From NCBI GenBank assembly GCA_027452005.1, contig DAIDHF010000009.1:1-60160 (forward strand): a stretch of 60,160 nt of DNA. The letters run 5' to 3'. Position 1 is the first letter of the stretch. Each line of letters begins with the position of its first letter. Below, in pieces: positions 51,833-59,529 of this stretch. The notes under the pieces were generated by a model that had not been told where the DNA came from, ran no database searches, and was given only the letters and a program-made list of their open reading frames with translations. Position numbers and translations under genes: made by a program. This stretch comes from Acidimicrobiales bacterium (GTDB lineage: Bacteria > Actinomycetota > Acidimicrobiia > Acidimicrobiales > JAKAVM01).

Positions 51833-52876
51833 TTGTCAGTCAAAAATCACAACGACAGCCCCGACCAAAGCTCAGAAAAGCCCTCGAGCCAAGATGTTCT
51901 GACTGAAGTCGGCCAACTAAAAGATGAAATAGCCCAATTAAAAGAGCTTGTTTCGACCAACTCCATGTTGATTGCCAAACTGGTCGGAGATATCTCATCA
52001 GCGGCTAACCGCGCTCTAACATCTAGCTATCAACAGCTCGTAATTGATTCATGTGAGTATGCTCTGGTGGGTGTCCTGTCACAGTCTGGGGCAACCGGGG
52101 TGATTGAGGTTGAGAGCAATTCAGGTTCCAGGCTGGCCTTGAAGGTATTCCCTCTTGAGGCCGAAGAAAAGGTTCGCCGGGGAGTAGAGGTGGGAAATCT
52201 GGCACGTAAGCATGGAGTTCCAGTTCCTGGTGGAATGTCAGTAGGAAAGGTCGGGCCAGTTGTCTATAGCTTACAAGACATCGTTTTAGGGACGACATCA
52301 TCGTGTGTTTCTCTTGAAGAGATGAAACAACTTCTAGGTACTATCGAGCGTTCAAGGGATATCTATTTAGGCCCTGCCAACTTTACTGAATCCCTAATTG
52401 AGGCCTTGTCTGAGGGAAACAGTGATATCTGGTGTGATCACCGCGACATCGTGCTCTTTGGAGGGAGGCCTAAAAAACTGTTAGACAGGCTTTCCGGGGT
52501 GGCTAATTTGTTAGGAGGGGTCTCATTCAGGGAAACTGACGGGGTCCATTGGGACGCGAGTCACCGAAACGCTCTATTTGAAAATGGTAAGCTCTCGGCA
52601 GTAGTCGACTGGGAGGCAGCTATATGGGGTGACAACCGTTACGACTTGGTCAACTTGGAGTTCTGGTCACACGTGCATCGAGGCAATGAAGTTTCGACAG
52701 AGGCCTGTGAGTATGTCTCAAGTGTCCTCTCGCAGGTAGTCTCCACCGACGAACTTGCTGGGTTGTCCGCTCTGGTCGGACTCCACCACCTGAATTTCAC
52801 AGTTCGCAATCGACCCGATCTCATTGAGACTTACATTTCAAATGCCGAGAGGTACCTCTTATCTAGGTTGGCCTAG
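51833..52876 (+). CDS. APH-like phosphotransferase with coiled-coil N-terminus
   Basis: A 347-residue kinase-fold protein. Residues about 20-65 form a coiled coil (VGQLKDEIAQLKELVS). The C-terminal APH/choline-kinase fold has the catalytic loop HWDASHRNALF (H-x-D-x4-N, Brenner motif) and the metal-binding VVDWEAAIWGD. The N-lobe LALKVFPLEAEEKV provides the Lys. Substrate is unknown; it may act on a sugar, a lipid-linked alcohol or an antibiotic. TTG start, 6 bases after the lipoprotein gene, so they are probably co-transcribed. It converges on the Fur gene with a 4-base overlap. Confidence 0.8.
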   Translation: MSVKNHNDSPDQSSEKPSSQDVLTEVGQLKDEIAQLKELVSTNSMLIAKLVGDISSAANRALTSSYQQLVIDSCEYALVGVLSQSGATGVIEVESNSGSRLALKVFPLEAEEKVRRGVEVGNLARKHGVPVPGGMSVGKVGPVVYSLQDIVLGTTSSCVSLEEMKQLLGTIERSRDIYLGPANFTESLIEALSEGNSDIWCDHRDIVLFGGRPKKLLDRLSGVANLLGGVSFRETDGVHWDASHRNALFENGKLSAVVDWEAAIWGDNRYDLVNLEFWSHVHRGNEVSTEACEYVSSVLSQVVSTDELAGLSALVGLHHLNFTVRNRPDLIETYISNAERYLLSRLA

Positions 52877-53376
52877 CCAACACATACAATACATCGTCCC
52901 ACAAAGTCCACCCGGTGTTCGGTAACTTGAAAGTTGTACTCATGGGAGATTGCCCTGACGGCATCCCCAATGGCTTTTTCAAGTTTGTAACCCAGACTGA
53001 AGTCGTCAACACGTCCGCACCCATAACAAACTAAGTGGTGATGATGGATCCCGGTCAGCTCCTCACTCAGCTCGTAGCGGACCTGTTCATTTGGGCCAGC
53101 CAGTTTTCTCAAAACCCCACACTCCTCGAGAATGGCCAGGTTTCGGTAGGTACTTGAGACTGGCAGGTTCCGATCGCTGCCTAAACCAGAAACGGTAATC
53201 TCGCTTATCCCAAGTGGCTTTGTTGCGGCCGCCAAGATCTCAACAAGTAGCCTTCGATTAGTAGTGTATCTCTGACCGTAATCGCCGAGCGACCGAGCGA
53301 CCAGCTCGTGAAGCTCAGATAGAGATGATTTCAAATTTTCGCGCAGCCTTTCACCTATCAGATCTCTAACTTGCAA
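52873..53376 (-). CDS. zur: Fur-family regulator (probable Zur)
   Basis: A 167-residue Fur-type metalloregulator. The winged-helix region spans about residues 25-95 (RRLLVEILAAATKPLGISEI, STYRNLAILEECGVL). The metal site HHHHLVCYGCGRVDDF and the terminal RCIVCVG supply two Cys pairs for structural zinc. I place the start at TTG 53376 because an ATG at 53412 would overlap the znuA start codon. Being divergent from a zinc importer supports Zur rather than Fur. It likely represses znu under zinc sufficiency. Confidence 0.83.
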   Translation of the reverse strand: MQVRDLIGERLRENLKSSLSELHELVARSLGDYGQRYTTNRRLLVEILAAATKPLGISEITVSGLGSDRNLPVSSTYRNLAILEECGVLRKLAGPNEQVRYELSEELTGIHHHHLVCYGCGRVDDFSLGYKLEKAIGDAVRAISHEYNFQVTEHRVDFVGRCIVCVG

Positions 53377-53406
53377 TAAATAAGAATGAGACCTATTCTC
53401 ATTATA
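53371..53406 (+). promoter_or_regulatory. Compact divergent zur/znu promoter-operator
   Basis: Forward: TTGCAA (53371-53376) - 17 bases - TATTCT (53394-53399), 6 bases before the znuA ATG (53406). Reverse: TATAAT (53406-53401) for zur. Between and over them lies AATGAG (53385-53390) N7 CTCATT (53398-53403), with overlapping AGAAT/ATTCT. This is a good candidate for a Zur box controlling both directions. Confidence 0.7.
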
Positions 53407-54359
53407 TGGCATTGCGTCTAACAAAGTCAACAAGAGGGCTGGTGGTAGCGGTAGTCGTCCTGGCTGTAACTCTAGCCAGCTGTGGTCATGGGCCCTCAAA
53501 ACACTCCCTTGGAGGCCGGACCACGGGCGAAGGCATAATCCGAGCGGTAGGCGTTGAAAGTCAGTACGCCAATATTATTGGCCAGCTAGGAGGTAACTAT
53601 GTGAAGGTGTCCTCGATTATCAATAATCCAAATAGTGACCCGCACAGCTTCGAGGCCAACCCAGCAATTGCCCAAGAGATCGCGAGTGCTTCATTGGTCG
53701 TACAAAATGGTCTCGGATATGACTCTTTTGCCAACAAAATGGAGAGCGCTGTTGCGTCGGCTACTCGCAAAATAATTCAGGTTCAGGCGGTCTTGGGTTT
53801 ACCAAACTCAACGCCTAATCCGCACCTGTGGTATGACCCATCTGCAATGGTTGCTCTGGCGAGGAAGATAACCACGTCACTCGTGTCCCTAGATCCAAAA
53901 TATAGTCAGTACTTCCAAAGCCACCTAAATACTTTTTTGAAGTCACTTGGAAATTGGAATTCTATAATTGATCAGTTGTCTACCAAGTTTTCTGGAGCAC
54001 AAGTTGCCACAACCGAGCCAGTTGCCGACTACCTTCTAGAGGCTGCCCACCTAGACAACCGGACCCCGATGTCATTCCAAGAGGCCATCATGAACGGAAC
54101 CGATCCATCACCTCAAGATCTGTCAAGCGTGGAAAGGCTTCTAACCCAACACCAGGTCAAGGCACTTGTGTACAACGAACAGGTTACTGACTCTATTACC
54201 AGTTCGCTCCAGTCCCTTGCCAAAACCAACCACATTCCGGTAGTTGGAGTATATGAGATCATGCCCCTGGGAAAATTCAACTTTCAAAGTTGGATGGTGG
54301 CAGAAACTAAAGCAATTTATGAGGCTTTATCCAGGGGAGTCTCAACCGAGCACCTATGA
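53406..54359 (+). CDS. znuA: Zinc ABC transporter substrate-binding lipoprotein
   Basis: A 317-residue extracytoplasmic metal-binding protein of the ZnuA/TroA (SBP_bac_9) family. Signal peptide with lipobox LASC (about residues 23-26). Metal-ligand regions are DPHSFEANPA (His) and NPHLWYDPSAM (His), with later acidic segments EPVADYLLEAA. No His-rich loop typical of gram-negative ZnuA is seen. It delivers metal to the ZnuBC membrane complex. The predicted promoter produces a leaderless mRNA. ATGA overlap with znuC. Confidence 0.9.
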   Translation: MALRLTKSTRGLVVAVVVLAVTLASCGHGPSKHSLGGRTTGEGIIRAVGVESQYANIIGQLGGNYVKVSSIINNPNSDPHSFEANPAIAQEIASASLVVQNGLGYDSFANKMESAVASATRKIIQVQAVLGLPNSTPNPHLWYDPSAMVALARKITTSLVSLDPKYSQYFQSHLNTFLKSLGNWNSIIDQLSTKFSGAQVATTEPVADYLLEAAHLDNRTPMSFQEAIMNGTDPSPQDLSSVERLLTQHQVKALVYNEQVTDSITSSLQSLAKTNHIPVVGVYEIMPLGKFNFQSWMVAETKAIYEALSRGVSTEHL

Positions 54360-55165
54360 CAGATTTTCAAAGCCCTCAATGGCTAATCGAGCTAAAAAAT
54401 ATCACGGTGAAACTTGGAGGTAGAGATGTTCTAAATTCGATCTCCTTCAACCTTGCTGAAGGCGAATTTGTGGGACTGATCGGGACAAATGGGGCAGGAA
54501 AGACCACACTACTTCGAACTATATTGGGGCTAATCACGCCTAACTCGGGTCAACTGTCCATTGCCCAAAGTACCTCTCAAAAACGAAGCTCAATTTTTGG
54601 ATATGTCCCCCAAAAACTATCTGTTGACCCGAATATTCCGGTTAGAGTTTTCGACTTCGTGTTCCTAGGGGTGGATGGACACAGGCTTGGACTTCCAAAG
54701 CGATCGAGGGAAAGCCAGAACCGGGTCGAGGAAGTACTGGCCCTCCTCGACATTGACGGCCTTGCTACCCAGCGTCTTGGAACGCTTTCGGGGGGAGAGC
54801 TACAAAGGGCGACTATAGCCCATGCGCTCGTGAGCCGCCCTAAGATTCTCATCCTGGATGAACCGCTTGCCAATCTGGATATCAAGAGCGAGTCAGAAAT
54901 AGTTGGTGTCTTGTCAAATATCTCGAAAAAGTTGGGGGTTGGAATCTTGATATCGGCTCATGAGATGAACACATTGCTACCATTCATGGACAAGGTCATC
55001 TACCTAGCAAATGGACGGGTAGCTAGTGGAAGAACTAAGGAAGTTATAACCCATGAAGTACTCAGCGGCCTATATGGTTACCCAATAAATGTTTTTGATC
55101 TAAATGGCCGAATTGTTGTCATGGCTGACCAGCCCGGAGAGATTGATCACCTTGGGTCTCAATAG
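54356..55165 (+). CDS. znuC: Zinc ABC transporter ATP-binding protein
   Basis: A 269-residue ABC ATPase. Walker A GTNGAGKTTLL (about residues 42-52), Q-loop around VPQKLSV, signature LSGGELQRATIAHAL, Walker B ILILDEPLANLD and the switch His in SAHEMN. It powers metal import with the two permeases. Overlaps znuA (ATGA). A 72-base gap then leads to the first permease gene. Confidence 0.94.
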   Translation: MTDFQSPQWLIELKNITVKLGGRDVLNSISFNLAEGEFVGLIGTNGAGKTTLLRTILGLITPNSGQLSIAQSTSQKRSSIFGYVPQKLSVDPNIPVRVFDFVFLGVDGHRLGLPKRSRESQNRVEEVLALLDIDGLATQRLGTLSGGELQRATIAHALVSRPKILILDEPLANLDIKSESEIVGVLSNISKKLGVGILISAHEMNTLLPFMDKVIYLANGRVASGRTKEVITHEVLSGLYGYPINVFDLNGRIVVMADQPGEIDHLGSQ

Positions 55166-55237
55166 AGCTACGCCACACGTGAAATTAGCCATGATTAGTG
55201 CTTTGGGTTGTTTACTCAATTGGAGAGATGACCACTA

Positions 55238-56155
55238 ATGAATTTTCTTGGCTCGGTAATACTAGAGCCCGGTCTCATATCGAGCGCGCCGGTGAAGCAT
55301 GCCCTTATTGTCGGTAGCTTCGTCGCTATCTCGGCCGCGGTAGTTGGAATCCTGGTCGTCATAAGAGGGCAGTCTTTTGCGGGGCACGCACTCGGTGATA
55401 TTGCCACGATAGGAGGATCGGCGTCCTATTTACTCTCAATTAATCCGATGGTTGGTTTTTTTCTTGTTGGTGCCGTTGGTGGAGGTGCAATGGAAGTAAC
55501 CGGGAGTTCAAGATCGCGCTCAAAAGACGTGTCAACCGGTATAGTTCTGGGGGCCGCACTCGGGCTATCTGCCCTGTTGTTCTATCTTGACTCAACAGAT
55601 ATAACATCAAGTGGAATAGCGGTCACGGTCCTATTTGGATCGTTATTTAGTCCGAGCAACTACCTCACTCCTCTTGTCGCAGTACTAGGTGTCTCTACCG
55701 TCGCAATCACCTTGCTCTTGGCTCATCCGGTTACTTTTTGCACTATTAGTCGTGACTTGGCTCAAACTAGGGGAGTAAAAGTAAGAATGCTTGATTTTGT
55801 CCTACTTGTCGCCGTTGGGGTTACGGTTGCCCTTTCGAGTGTTGCTATTGGAACGATCTTGTCCACGGCCTTGTTGATTGGCCCAGCCGGGGCAGCATTA
55901 CTGGTTTCAAGTTCCCCCAAGAAAAGCTATATTTATGCCTCGGCCATCTCGTTGGTTTCGGTCTGGCTGGGTGTTATTTTCTCCTATGACAGCTACTACT
56001 GGGCTCCTCACCGGGGGAGTTGGCCGGTTAGTTTTTTCGTGGTGGCAATTATATTTTTGACCTACCTAGTCTTGCCTGGTTTCCACGGGTGGCTAGTTAG
56101 ACCTCGCCGACATGTCGCTATTGGGAGTATGTCTGAAGAGGCCGTCAAACTCTGA
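55238..56155 (+). CDS. znuB: Metal ABC transporter permease (first)
   Basis: A 305-residue ABC-3 family permease with about eight to nine hydrophobic helices. The family motif region is RGQSFAGHALGDIATIGG near the N-terminus and SRDLAQTRGVKVRMLDFVLL in the middle, followed by the coupling/TM block IGTILSTALLIGPAGAALL. Its start has GGAGAG upstream. It forms one half of the membrane channel. Confidence 0.9.
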   Translation: MNFLGSVILEPGLISSAPVKHALIVGSFVAISAAVVGILVVIRGQSFAGHALGDIATIGGSASYLLSINPMVGFFLVGAVGGGAMEVTGSSRSRSKDVSTGIVLGAALGLSALLFYLDSTDITSSGIAVTVLFGSLFSPSNYLTPLVAVLGVSTVAITLLLAHPVTFCTISRDLAQTRGVKVRMLDFVLLVAVGVTVALSSVAIGTILSTALLIGPAGAALLVSSSPKKSYIYASAISLVSVWLGVIFSYDSYYWAPHRGSWPVSFFVVAIIFLTYLVLPGFHGWLVRPRRHVAIGSMSEEAVKL

Positions 56156-56189
56156 TGTCCTTTTTCCCCACTAGAAACGGGCTCAGGTA

Positions 56190-57011
56190 ATGTTTGCTCC
56201 GATCATCTTGAATGCGTGGGAGTCCGGCACGATAATTGCCATTTTGGCCGGAGTTATAGGGACATTTGTGGTGATGAGGTCGCAAAGCTTTGCTGCACAC
56301 GCAATCCCTAATGCAAGTTTTGCAGGGGGGGCAGCTTCGACACTAGTGGGAGCAAGTTCTTTTGTCGGACTCGGTCTGTTTTCAATCTTGAGTGCACTAG
56401 CAATCTCGTTTCTATCTCGGCGAGGTAGACAAGACGTCGCCATTGCCCTTTCAACTGTTACAATGTTGGGACTTGGAGCGTTATTTTTGAGTTGGAGCCG
56501 TCAGTATGAGTCGGCGGTATATTCCCTGTTGTTTGGACAGATTCTCGGAGTTAGCTCCAATGAGATTTTTCAGGTTGCAGTAATCGCCCTTATAGCAATA
56601 GTTGGAGTACTTTTCTTATATAGGCCGCTCGTGTTGTCTTCAATATCACCCGAATTAGCCCAGGCCAGGGGTGTAAAAGACAACTTGGTCGAGATCTCCC
56701 TACTGTTGTTGGTCGCCCTGGTCTGCACTATTGCCGTCCCAGTGGTCGGAGCACTGCTCATATTCTCTCTCTTGGTGGCCCCGGCGGCGAGCGCGAGACA
56801 GTTGTCTTCAAGTACGTCAGTAGCCTTGGTTCTGGCGGTGAGCCTTGCTCTGATTACACTCTGGTCGGCAATTGCCCTTTCTTACCTCACAAACTGGCCT
56901 ATCGGATTCTTTGTCGGGGGAACTGGGGCACTGATTTATATGTCCTCAAAGTCCCTGGCAAGTTTGATCGGTAAGTTTCGCCCCCAAGTTGTCGGCCAGA
57001 GTAGTCATTGA
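56190..57011 (+). CDS. Metal ABC transporter permease (second)
   Basis: A 273-residue ABC-3 permease homologous to its upstream neighbour. Matching motifs include MRSQSFAAHAIPNASFAGGAA and SPELAQARGVKDNLVEISLL with VPVVGALLIFSLLVAPAAS. Two different permease genes next to a single ATPase and binding protein suggest a heterodimeric channel like those of MntC/D-type manganese transporters, rather than the usual ZnuB homodimer. The gap to the first is 34 bases. The exact metal is inferred only from the adjacent Fur-family regulator. Confidence 0.88.
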   Translation: MFAPIILNAWESGTIIAILAGVIGTFVVMRSQSFAAHAIPNASFAGGAASTLVGASSFVGLGLFSILSALAISFLSRRGRQDVAIALSTVTMLGLGALFLSWSRQYESAVYSLLFGQILGVSSNEIFQVAVIALIAIVGVLFLYRPLVLSSISPELAQARGVKDNLVEISLLLLVALVCTIAVPVVGALLIFSLLVAPAASARQLSSSTSVALVLAVSLALITLWSAIALSYLTNWPIGFFVGGTGALIYMSSKSLASLIGKFRPQVVGQSSH

Positions 57012-57059
57012 GTCTAGAGGTTTGAGCAAGTGAGTACGCGCCCGGAAGACGTACGCCCA

Positions 57060-58076
57060 CTATAGGCCCCAGATCTCCTTGCATCGAGTAATCTCCACAA
57101 GTCCCGGACCCCCTGAACTGGGTGGTTCTGGACGTAGAGAGCCTTCCGAAAGTGCCGATAGGCATGCCTCGACAGACTGTTGAAGGGCATGAAGGTCGTA
57201 TCCTCCTTCGAGGAAAAAGATAGTTCTTCCACTCTGTGGCGCTAGGGTCGCAACCCACCGGGTCATGTCAAAGTAGTCTCCCGAAGTCAAGCACATCGAG
57301 GCTAAAGGGTCTGAGCGGTGGGCGTCGAACCCGCTAGAAACCAATATCCAGTCCGGATGGAAGGCTTCAATTTGCGGTTGGGCGATCTCTTCAAGGGCCT
57401 GTCGAACTCGCTGCCCGGTGGACTGGGCTGGGAGGGGGATGTTGACGGTCAACCCGGTTGCTTGGCCGCTTCCGGTCTCATGAGCCAGACCGGTAAAAGG
57501 GTACAAGGGGGACTGGTGCACGGACACGTATAACACAAAAGGGTCGTCCCAGAAGATCTCCTGGGTCCCGTTACCGTGATGAACGTCCCAATCGACAATG
57601 GCTACCCGCCGTCGTTTTTTGGCCAGATATCGGGCCGCTACGGCGACGTTATTGATTAGACAAAATCCCATTGCTTGCGATGGTCTGGCGTGATGTCCCG
57701 GGGGTCTCATTCCCACAAATCCGAACGTGCCAAGGCCAGATTCTAGGAGGTCAATTGCGCTCAGGCCGGCCCCACACGCGTATAGGGCCGTTTCAAAGCT
57801 CTCCGGACTTATATAGGTATCAGGATCTAGTCTCCTCAAGGTGCTGGCCGAACTCTTAGATAGAGAGGTGACGTAAGAACTTGTATGTACGAGTTCCAGG
57901 TCTTCAAGGCTTGCTTTTCGCCAACTATCTCCAATTGTGTCTCGGTCTATGAGACACTCAGCGATCTCGGGTCTGGCTAGTGCTCTCGACAAGGCTTCAA
58001 GCCTCTTATGGTCCTCGGGATGACCGGGGGGAACCAGGTGCTTATCGCGCTCTAAGTCGCAATATGCCAGGATCAA
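57060..58076 (-). CDS. Histone-deacetylase-family (AcuC/HdaH-like) amidohydrolase
   Basis: A 338-residue zinc deacetylase-fold protein. Family motifs are RPPGHHARPSQAMGFCLINN (catalytic His pair), VAIVDWDVHHGNGTQEIFW (zinc ligands) and LVSSGFDAHRSDPL, with the Tyr-containing FFLEGGYDL near the end. In bacteria such enzymes act on acetylpolyamines, acetylated acyl-CoA synthetases or other substrates. The TTG start overlaps the bioA stop, so it is translated with bioA. The link to biotin synthesis is unexplained. Confidence 0.9.
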   Translation of the reverse strand: MILAYCDLERDKHLVPPGHPEDHKRLEALSRALARPEIAECLIDRDTIGDSWRKASLEDLELVHTSSYVTSLSKSSASTLRRLDPDTYISPESFETALYACGAGLSAIDLLESGLGTFGFVGMRPPGHHARPSQAMGFCLINNVAVAARYLAKKRRRVAIVDWDVHHGNGTQEIFWDDPFVLYVSVHQSPLYPFTGLAHETGSGQATGLTVNIPLPAQSTGQRVRQALEEIAQPQIEAFHPDWILVSSGFDAHRSDPLASMCLTSGDYFDMTRWVATLAPQSGRTIFFLEGGYDLHALQQSVEACLSALSEGSLRPEPPSSGGPGLVEITRCKEIWGL

Positions 58077-59359
58077 CTAGATAGTTGGTCGATGCACTCG
58101 CCGATTGTCCACACGATCCTGTCTATCTCCTCTGGAGTTGATGTAAGGATTGGGACCGTCGTGACTGTCGGGCCAATTGATCGCAGCATAACCCCGTACT
58201 CGACGGCTTTTGCGCAGACCTTTCGAGCCAGGAGGCTATCTCCTGCAAGGTCACAGTCAAGCTCAATCCCTCCAAATAGGCCTCGGGACCTAACTTGGGC
58301 GACAATGGGCCGTTGGCGGGACATGACTTCGAGGCTGTCGTATAACTGAATAGACCTCTCTTTGACGTTTGCCAACACATCTAAGGTGTCTAGTAACTTT
58401 AGGTGTTCAATTGCCAGGGCACTTGCCAGAGCGTTTCCCCCAAAAGTATGACCGTGATAGAGGGTCTTGTTTGAAAGGTCAGGCCCGATAAAGGCCTGAG
58501 CAATCTCTTCCGACACGACTGTTGCCGACATGGGCAGGTAACCCCCCGTCAAGGCCTTGCCCAGGCACATGATGTCTGGTCTAATTCCGGCCTCTTGGCT
58601 GGCAAACATGGATCCTGTTCTCCCAAACCCGGTGGCAATCTCGTCAACTATGAGTGGAACACCGGTCTTCTTACAGGCGCTGGCCAAAGACATTACACCC
58701 AGGGCATCGTTGAGTAGTACCCCACTAGCAGCTTGAACCAAGGGCTCTATAATTGCCCCTGCCAAGGAGTCGGAGTTTGCCAACACATAGTCGGCCATCT
58801 CATAGAGATCGCTACAGTGAACCGTGGGGAAGCGAAGTGGTGCAAAGATGCCAGAGTAAAACCCATCATCGCCGACCGACATGGCCCCGAGGGTGTCACC
58901 GTGGTAGGCACCCCTTAGTGCCACGAAGCTCTCGTGGCCACCAATCGAGAGGTTCTTCCAGTACTGAAAGGCAATCTTTATGGCCTGTTCAACCGCACTC
59001 GCTCCGTCTGAGGCGAACAAAAACCTAGGGCTATCCATCGGGACTAACTCGGCCAAGATCTCGGCCAGCTCAATAGTACGGTCACACCCGTTACCAAGCA
59101 TCGTGGCATGAGAGATCTTGCCCGCCTGATCAATGAGGGCCCTGTTGAGTTCATCGACAGCATGCCCTATTGTAATTACCCACATTGATGAGATGGCATC
59201 GAGATACTTGTTCCCGTGGGTGTCAAAGATGTAACGTCCCTCACCTCTAGCGGCTATAACCGGGTTGTTTTCACCATAAGACCCCATCTGGGTGAACCCG
59301 TGCCAGACCACCTGGGAGTCCCGGTCTATCCAATTGCTGGAGTTCTCTAGGCTGTTCAT
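58073..59359 (-). CDS. bioA: Adenosylmethionine-8-amino-7-oxononanoate aminotransferase
   Basis: PLP enzyme that makes 7,8-diaminopelargonate in biotin synthesis. The substrate-binding WHGFTQMGSYGENNPV near the N-terminus is BioA-typical, the PLP-binding region is VDEIATGFGRTGSMFA and the Schiff-base Lys is in CLGKALTGGYLP (about residue 275). Length 428 is typical. No other bio genes are in the window. ATG start. The region upstream contains an IS30 remnant. Confidence 0.93.
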   Translation of the reverse strand: MNSLENSSNWIDRDSQVVWHGFTQMGSYGENNPVIAARGEGRYIFDTHGNKYLDAISSMWVITIGHAVDELNRALIDQAGKISHATMLGNGCDRTIELAEILAELVPMDSPRFLFASDGASAVEQAIKIAFQYWKNLSIGGHESFVALRGAYHGDTLGAMSVGDDGFYSGIFAPLRFPTVHCSDLYEMADYVLANSDSLAGAIIEPLVQAASGVLLNDALGVMSLASACKKTGVPLIVDEIATGFGRTGSMFASQEAGIRPDIMCLGKALTGGYLPMSATVVSEEIAQAFIGPDLSNKTLYHGHTFGGNALASALAIEHLKLLDTLDVLANVKERSIQLYDSLEVMSRQRPIVAQVRSRGLFGGIELDCDLAGDSLLARKVCAKAVEYGVMLRSIGPTVTTVPILTSTPEEIDRIVWTIGECIDQLSS

Positions 59360-59410
59360 ATCGACCCAGTCTAACCCAGGTCGGCATGTAAATTACAGTC
59401 CGTTGACTTC

Positions 59411-59523
59411 AACGCTCAGCGACCGACCCAGAAAAGCGCTCGGATGGAAGACTCCCGCAGAAGCGGTCAACGAACATCTACAATCAGTCCAATAAGCCGG
59501 TGTTGCTTGGGTCAATTGAGTCC
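59411..59523 (+). mobile_element. Remnant of IS30-family transposase C-terminus and end
   Basis: A short coding piece reads TLSDRPRKALGWKTPAEAVN then EHLQSVQ and stops at 59495. RP-x-K-x-LGW-x-TP-x-E-A is the C-terminal hallmark of IS30 transposases. After the stop, the sequence GGTGTTGCTTGGGTCAA... resembles the right end of such elements. No upstream transposase catalytic region is present, so this is a decayed fragment between bioA and hsdM. Confidence 0.7.
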
Positions 59524-59529
59524 AGTTAG

